Made by a program: the position numbers and the translations under genes. From NCBI GenBank assembly GCA_973895155.1, contig OZ316898.1, positions 18,414,001 to 18,478,000 of the forward strand: DNA of 64,000 nt, read 5' to 3'. The notes under the pieces were generated by a model. It searched no databases. It had not been told where the DNA came from and worked only from the letters and a program-made list of their open reading frames with translations. Position 1 is the stretch's first letter, and each line of letters opens with the position of its first letter. Below are positions 59,069-64,000 of this stretch, one piece after another. This DNA is from Marsupella aquatica (Eukaryota > Marchantiophyta).

Positions 59069-59466
59069 ATTCCTCCCGGCTCGCGGGAGGCCCTTCAACT
59101 CCCCCCCGCTCGCGTGATCCTCCCAGCTCGCGGGAGGCCCTTTAACTCCCCCCCGCTCGCGTGATCCTCCCAGCTCGCGGGAGGCCCTTTAACTCCCCCC
59201 CGCTCGCGTGATCCTCCCAGCTCGCGGGAGGCCCTTTAACTCCCCCCCGCTCGCGTGATCCTCCCAGCTCGCGGGAGGCCCTTTAACTCCCCCCCCCCCC
59301 CGCTCGCTTGCGCTCCTTCAGCTCGCGGAGCCTCATTAATTGCCCGGGCACGCAGCCCTATGGGCTCGCGAGGCAGCCCCTTCAGCTCGCGGAGCCCCAT
59401 TAATCGCCCGGGCACGCAGCCCTATGGGCTCGCGAGGCAGCCCCTCTTTCTCTCGGACGGCCACTA
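59069..59466. repeat. GC-rich tandem repeats in the 5' LTR
   Basis: Same 47-bp and 72-bp arrays as in the 3' LTR, except for a longer C run near 59290. They lie between the likely promoter and the LTR ORF of this copy. Confidence 0.92.
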
Positions 59467-59807
59467 ATGGGACTCGCCCTCCTGAGGAGGGATTTATTTA
59501 AAAAAAAACCCCCCCCTCTCCTGACTTTGCAATGGGGGTCTCAACAATAGCTCTTGAAGCAAAACGGTAAGTCCTATGGGGCTGGTCCTGGCTAGTTTCA
59601 AGGTCCCAAAATATTTGCCCACTTAGGTCGCCGCAAATCTTAGAACTATTATGAGAGAAAGAATATAAAGTCACCTGGGGCATCATCAACCTATAATGAC
59701 GGAATTAACTAAAAATTAAAAAATGGCTTATTTACATTGACTATTAACAAGGTATCGGCCTTTGCAACCAGTTATGTGTGACTTCCCGTGACGGGGTACC
59801 CGTCACA

Positions 59808-59812
59808 CACCT
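59808..59812. other. Target-site duplication CACCT (right)
   Basis: Exact copy of 44932-44936, immediately after the CA end of the right LTR. Confidence 0.9.
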
Positions 59813-59990
59813 GCCCCTATAAAGGGCTACGGGTAACCCGTAGCTCTCATTCTAAAGAGTATTCTAAAAGGTGCTGATTGCAAAACCTTTTTTTAGCAAG
59901 TACTCCACAAAAGGTGCTAGAGTTCCACCTTTTATGGTGAATAGTGAGACATGGAATGAAATTTTTATAGTGGCAGGTGTGGTTTAAAGG
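59813..59990. mobile_element. Remainder of the interrupted TATA-containing repeat
   Basis: Continuing from 44936, it reads GCCCCTATAAAGGGCTACGG and a palindrome CTACGGGTAACCCGTAG (59828-59844). The far end (59961-59990) read on the - strand is CCTTTAAACCACACCTGCCA, then CTATAAAAAT, an inverted copy of the same end sequence. Together with 44923-44936 this makes a repeat of about 190 bp with inverted ends. Confidence 0.5.
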
Positions 59991-60807
59991 CCTAAGAGAT
60001 TTTCATTTTTACTAGTTTTATTAAGAGAAAAAGTGAATTTTCCTAATGAGAGGTTTTAAATCTTCGCTGTGCAATTTTCTCTTTAGAATGCCCTGAAAAT
60101 TACAAAGACACATTAACTCACTGAGGGCATTAAGTATTAACTATTCCTAGGTCTAGTTAGCATACTTTATTATTTTGTAGAATGATCCTAACTCTGAACC
60201 AGTTATTTGCCACATCCAAAGCCAGGATGGACCCATGGGGAACATCTTCTCGCAACGCACAGATATTCACCTAATCATCATCATGGCTATATTTTCACTA
60301 TTTGGCTAATAGACCACTACATGACTAAGTACCTGTCCTCGGCTGCCTTGCTCCAGTCTTTAATCTGCCTTTGAAATATCCAGTACAAAACTTTGCAATA
60401 GAGTTTGGGATAGACAGCTTGTTTGGGTCTCATTGCTGCTTTTTCTACCACCTCCAGAGGAAGTTTAATGGGTGACTGATCAATGAATAATTACGAAGGC
60501 CCCTCCGTTGCTGCAACCTTTCAGCAAGGAAGGATTGACGACTGACTATGTTGCCAGACTTTGAGTATAAGAGGCCTTCTGGCCTCAAATAGTCCCATTG
60601 TTCTTCCACTCCATCGACAATCTCGATTAACCAAGATTGCAGGCAGGTCAATATCACTAGATTTGAGCTTTGGGGTAGAAAGTTGATATTCCTTACAATT
60701 GGAGTGAGCTGCTGAATTGGACGGCTTACAGGAAGACAAGTTTTGTGCTTACCCACATCAACGAGGATCCTCACGCTGTCACTAAGGCCAGAGATTTCAA
60801 AGATTTC
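59991..60807. other. Spacer and possible 5' region of the ZZ-protein gene
   Basis: No separate gene is seen. Upstream exons of the gene at 60808 could lie here (the frame is open back to about 60730 and an AG precedes it at 60729-60730), but I could not find a PB1 domain. Confidence 0.4.
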
Positions 60808-61977
60808 ATGCACACTCGTCTGGGGTCACTAGATCCTCTGTGTAGGACAATGGACGCACTTTCACTCAGTCCTTTCTCCAAGAAGATGAGCAGAGGCCGA
60901 CGGAGTGATGAGATCCAAGTCTGTTCCCCCGTTCTAAAAAGCTCTGATCTCATCACAGAGCGGTATGTGGAGGATGGACAAATCCTTCTGAGTCTATCAA
61001 AATCTTCACCAGTGGAGCTCATTTCAATTGGGGACGGCATGATGGAATTGGGTGAAGATTCTGCATCCCCTGAAGAAACTGATTTTATAGGTAGTTTTCA
61101 CGTTGTGAATTTGGATTCGAACGTTTCAGAAAACCAGCTTGAAGACCAGACACGGATGGAAACTGTTGGTCAAGAGAATTGTCCCAGCTCCCCAATTGTC
61201 GGAAAGCAAGAAAGGCCTAATGAGATTATACAGGAATATATTCAGGGCGGACAAATTCCTCCAGTGGCAATTACAAGTCTGTCAAAATCCGCACCAGTGA
61301 GTCTTAATGTTGCAGTGGATGGCGTCACAGTGGACTTGTGTGACGATTCTAACTCACCTAATAAGATAGAATCGATGAGTTCTGTTCGAATTGATGTTTC
61401 AAGTTTGGATCCTGTGGCAGATCAAACAGGTGTGGAAACTGTGAAACCTTGCATAGAGAATGGGGCCTGTCAAACTCATTACGGTATCAGATGTAACTGG
61501 TGTGGCAGGAATCCTATTATTGGACCGCTATTCAGGTCCTGCAATATATTAGGCTACAACTTGTGTCTCCAGTGTTTCCAAGCCACCGGGGCTAAGAGAG
61601 GGGAATACACTATGATCGATCTATTTTATTTTGAGAATCCAATTACATCCCTGGAGAGCCTAATGCCGACTTCCAGTCCTGAACGAGGTAAGTCAGATTC
61701 AGCTAAGACCAGAGGAGAAACTGTGGATAAAGAAACACATGAAACACGGCTTCCCATAGAGGCCCGCATAGAGGACTTCGCAGCAAAGTTGGGAGTGCTG
61801 GCCCTTGAGGATCTCGGGGAGGATCCATGTGAGGCCCACAAACCGAAGGCAGAGCTGTTCGAGAGTATCAATTTGAACTTGCACAAACCTTCAGAGGATC
61901 TGTGCGCAGTGGAAGGGTGGGATGCAATGATTGACGAGCTACAGGATTTTGGTTACTCCGACTCTGAGATTGAGTAA
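60808..61977 (+). CDS. ZZ zinc-finger protein resembling a shortened NBR1 autophagy receptor
   Basis: The first ATG is at 60808, giving 389 residues; another at 60850 is possible, and the frame is open further upstream. NBR1-type receptors carry ubiquitinated cargo to autophagosomes. A ZZ finger (HYGIRCNWCG, PIIGPLFRSC, YNLCLQCF) lies at about residues 218-265 and resembles the NBR1-type ZZ in its PI-x-GP and YxLCxxCF pattern. The last 22 residues (VEGWDAMIDELQDFGYSDSE) look like the first part of the NBR1 C-terminal UBA, which then breaks off at a TAA. The PB1 and four-tryptophan domains are not seen. Residues about 52-115 and 144-211 form an internal duplication (GQI...SLSKS.PV.L, D.TR/TGVETV). 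Function in autophagy is inferred; a degraded paralogue is the main alternative. Confidence 0.65.
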   Translation: MHTRLGSLDPLCRTMDALSLSPFSKKMSRGRRSDEIQVCSPVLKSSDLITERYVEDGQILLSLSKSSPVELISIGDGMMELGEDSASPEETDFIGSFHVVNLDSNVSENQLEDQTRMETVGQENCPSSPIVGKQERPNEIIQEYIQGGQIPPVAITSLSKSAPVSLNVAVDGVTVDLCDDSNSPNKIESMSSVRIDVSSLDPVADQTGVETVKPCIENGACQTHYGIRCNWCGRNPIIGPLFRSCNILGYNLCLQCFQATGAKRGEYTMIDLFYFENPITSLESLMPTSSPERGKSDSAKTRGETVDKETHETRLPIEARIEDFAAKLGVLALEDLGEDPCEAHKPKAELFESINLNLHKPSEDLCAVEGWDAMIDELQDFGYSDSEIE

Positions 61978-64000
61978 TAGTACGGATAGTATCGTTTTGG
62001 TATCAGATCGTGAAAAGTGTAAATCACAAGTGCAGCTGAACAATGGAAAATGGCAAGCGGGATGGCGAGCAGTCCAGGATTCTCATGTAGTTTTAAATCG
62101 AAGAGAATAATAGTGCAATGACACGAATTGTAATGTACAGTATCTATTGTAACGGACAGTATTGAAATTCTTGCCTTACATAGATCAACTAATGGTCTCA
62201 TCACGAGGTTACTGCCACTGAGAAAACTCTGAAAATCATTTCATGAAGAAAGTGCAACATGTTATGAAACAGTTCATCAGTTTGGTCGAGAAACGTCGTT
62301 CGATACCCCGTTGGATGCACCCCTATATCGCAAGAACTCGACAATCATCCGTCTAGCTCCACGCTCTAAACCCCACCCCTCCGGACTTGAAGCTACTTTG
62401 AAGCTAACTTGCAGTTCAATTCAGTGTTGTAGGAGCTGAAACTGGTTTGACTGACATTTGCATCAGGGATAGGTGACCGATGTTGTTTCCTTGTTTACAG
62501 TGGTTGTTACCTAAGGTTCTCACCCGGAGGCTCGTCAAGGTCAACTTCATGAATGATTGCGATCAGGTACTGGCTTGGGTATGATCGTCACGTCACGGTC
62601 GTCGTAAAGATGGCATTGAATGTACTGGATGCCATTTGATGACACGAAAGGGGCAATGTTCTCGTTCAGACTTTGTACACTTCCGTAGATTTGTAACTCG
62701 CTGCTGAATTATTGCAAAAATAGCCTCAGTGCCCTCTCCCCTTTGCATACGTACCGCAAGGCCAGTGTGACTCGCATGAAACTGTGGAATTAGTTCGAGG
62801 AGCCCAAATCTGGTCCGCATCAAACCACAGAAGACGCGTTGGTTTAAGACCACTGAAGTCTCGTTCGGAGTCAGAGCACGGCCTTGCCATCTGCAAATGG
62901 AACCTCAAAGCATAAATCGTGATCGACTAGCAAAAGATTGATGCCACCCTTGTCCTAGCAGGAATAGGAAGGAGCGTCCTTTGAACTATTATAATAATTC
63001 TGCCCATCCGATATTCCGATTGGACCCACGCTACTCAGGAGAAAGTCCTCTCAGCTACAGTAGCCTGCTCTCGTGGCGTTGTTTCACAAACTCTCAAATG
63101 CATTTCAGGAGGCGTGTGTGGCCCTACCTCTGGGCTGTTTTAATCCTGGCTAGTAGTCAGGCAGCTAGTTTCTGGTGGGCCAAGGTGCATTCAACTTCTC
63201 CAATTGGCTTCGACCGGAACTTCTAGTAGAGGAGATTTTGAGGTGAAACATCAAACGTCATCCCAACGATTGGCCCAGCTTTCAAGGAGTAGGGCATTGA
63301 GACGGATAATGCGTTGTGATCATTGCTTCGTTAACTTTGTCCAAGATCATCTAGGGCTTTCCACAGTCTGAGACATAGGCCGTGCCCACAAGGCTGGGTA
63401 TGAAACGCAAACATTAATGAAACTCTTGCGACATGATGAAGTCCAATTGCGCAAATGACGGTGATTCGTACTTTCCCTGAATGTCTGGACCCTTGTAAAA
63501 TACATTGACCCTGTGTGCAACATGTGTAATGAAACAGTCACACACTATCTAACGAACGACACTTAGAACAAAAACTGGGGATAAGTTCGCCACTTCCCAT
63601 AAAAAAAATACCATGTGTAGTGTAATAGGCACCCATTATCTAAACAGAACAAAAACAGGGGAGAAGGTCACCACTCTACTTAAACCCGCATCTTTGGACT
63701 GGAATCCTTCATGCCCGAAGACTCCAGTAGGCGCGTAATACAACCCAGGATAGGAAGCACATCCTCCTTGAGCCAAGATTTGGTGTTGATTGTAAGCCTG
63801 GTTCAAGACAATGAACTCGCTCATGAAGACTCAGATTTGGAAGACGATACGTTCAATCTTTGTTACATTTCCTTGCATATAGTTGAAGGGCTCAATAGAT
63901 ATGAAGGTCACCTGTAGCTCCGGAATGCAAGGTACAAGTTATCAGGTTTTGGAGGTGAATGTGTCAGTCGGAACATAGTACTGAAACCGATACTAATTTA
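61978..64000. other. Right flank, no supported gene
   Basis: It contains the 3' UTR of the ZZ-protein gene. A - strand frame at 63824-63636 (Tyr/Gly-rich, LYYAPTGVFGHEG) might be an exon of an unknown gene, but no second exon or known domain supports it. Confidence 0.4.

Larger units (their letters stand above)
44937..59807 (-). mobile_element. Complete Ty3/gypsy LTR retrotransposon with an ORF inside its LTRs (14.9 kb)
   Basis: Read on the - strand the order is 5' LTR (59807-55680), primer-binding site (55659-55642), Gag-Pol (55424-49026), polypurine tract (49074-49065), 3' LTR (49061-44937). The LTRs start TG, end CA, and the whole is flanked by CACCT. Four substitutions seen plus a 3-base difference in a C run separate the two 4.1-kb LTRs, so insertion was recent. 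All large frames are intact, which suggests it may still be active. The Asp-tRNA-like primer site, FIDDFAVYG in RT, DYATKWVEA in integrase and lack of a chromodomain point to the Athila/Tat side of plant Ty3 elements. The lineage assignment is an inference. Confidence 0.95.
55680..59807 (-). repeat. 5' LTR of the gypsy element (4128 bp)
   Basis: Nearly identical to the 3' LTR, offset by 10,743 bp on the left and 10,746 on the right because a C run near 59290 is 3 bases longer. Four single-base differences were seen by eye, all transitions, at least two at CpG sites. Confidence 0.95.

Noticed and set aside
44937-59807. Large segmental or tandem duplication of 4.1 kb
   Set aside because: The copies begin TG and end CA, lie next to a primer-binding site and a polypurine tract, and are bounded by a CACCT duplication, so they are LTRs.
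60745-60807. Start of the ZZ protein at 60745
   Set aside because: That codon is GTG, not a normal nuclear start. The first ATG is 60808, unless an upstream exon exists.
61972-62100. A short intron joining the ZZ protein to a downstream LNNGKWQAG segment that could complete a UBA
   Set aside because: A GTAATA donor and GTGCAG acceptor are present, but the join puts a stop in frame. No in-phase alternative was found.
1-64000. tRNA, rRNA or other structural RNA genes
   Set aside because: No complete cloverleaf or rRNA segment was recognised by eye. The tRNA-like 18-mer at 55642 is the retroelement primer site. A tRNAscan or Rfam search would be decisive.

Overview
The window is nuclear DNA of a land plant. 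The evidence is a 20-exon plastid-targeted ABC1K-type kinase gene, a 9-exon RAD9 checkpoint gene, an NB-ARC resistance-gene relic, and Ty1/copia and Ty3/gypsy retrotransposons of plant lineages. Introns are compact (roughly 60-400 nt) with GT-AG borders. An early-diverging plant such as a bryophyte is a plausible guess, but the sequence alone does not settle it.

Layout. 1-3235: 3' half of a decayed Ty1/copia element ending in its 3' LTR. 3236-6384: no gene, with a GC-rich island at 4730-5290. 6385-9482 (-): RAD9 homologue, 9 exons, 491 aa. 11872-12216: solo LTR of the same copia family. 12736-13769 (-): frameshifted NB-ARC relic. 14487-17870: three unrelated tandem repeats and an inverted repeat. 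19016-19201 (-): small DUF4535-type protein. 19999-20688: a repeat with inverted TATA-containing ends. 21945-22142 (+): LRR scrap. 23436-30641 (-): ABC1K8/OSA1-like kinase, 855 aa, rebuilt exon by exon with every junction in phase. 31-44 kb: mostly intergenic with short tandem repeats, one small membrane protein (38859-39164, +) and a third copia LTR (43973-44313, -). 44937-59807 (-): a complete, very young Ty3/gypsy element of 14.9 kb. 60808-61977 (+): a ZZ zinc-finger protein resembling a shortened NBR1 autophagy receptor.

The most unusual object is the gypsy element. Its LTRs are about 4.1 kb, start TG and end CA, are flanked by the 5-bp duplication CACCT, and differ at only four bases seen plus a C-run length. 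Each LTR carries an intact 618-codon ORF on the element's sense strand, encoding a soluble coiled-coil protein with a basic cluster and an acidic tail. The 2132-aa Gag-Pol frame runs through the polypurine tract and stops 36 nt inside the 3' LTR, so the LTR ORF is the next gene downstream, in the place where Athila-type elements carry an extra env-like ORF. Because it lies inside the LTR it is duplicated at both ends. The element sits in a copy of a short repeat family with TATA-containing inverted ends, another pair of which is at 19999-20688.

The host genes have separate roles: RAD9 in the 9-1-1 DNA-damage clamp, the ABC1K in plastids, the ZZ protein possibly in selective autophagy. No operon-like logic links them.
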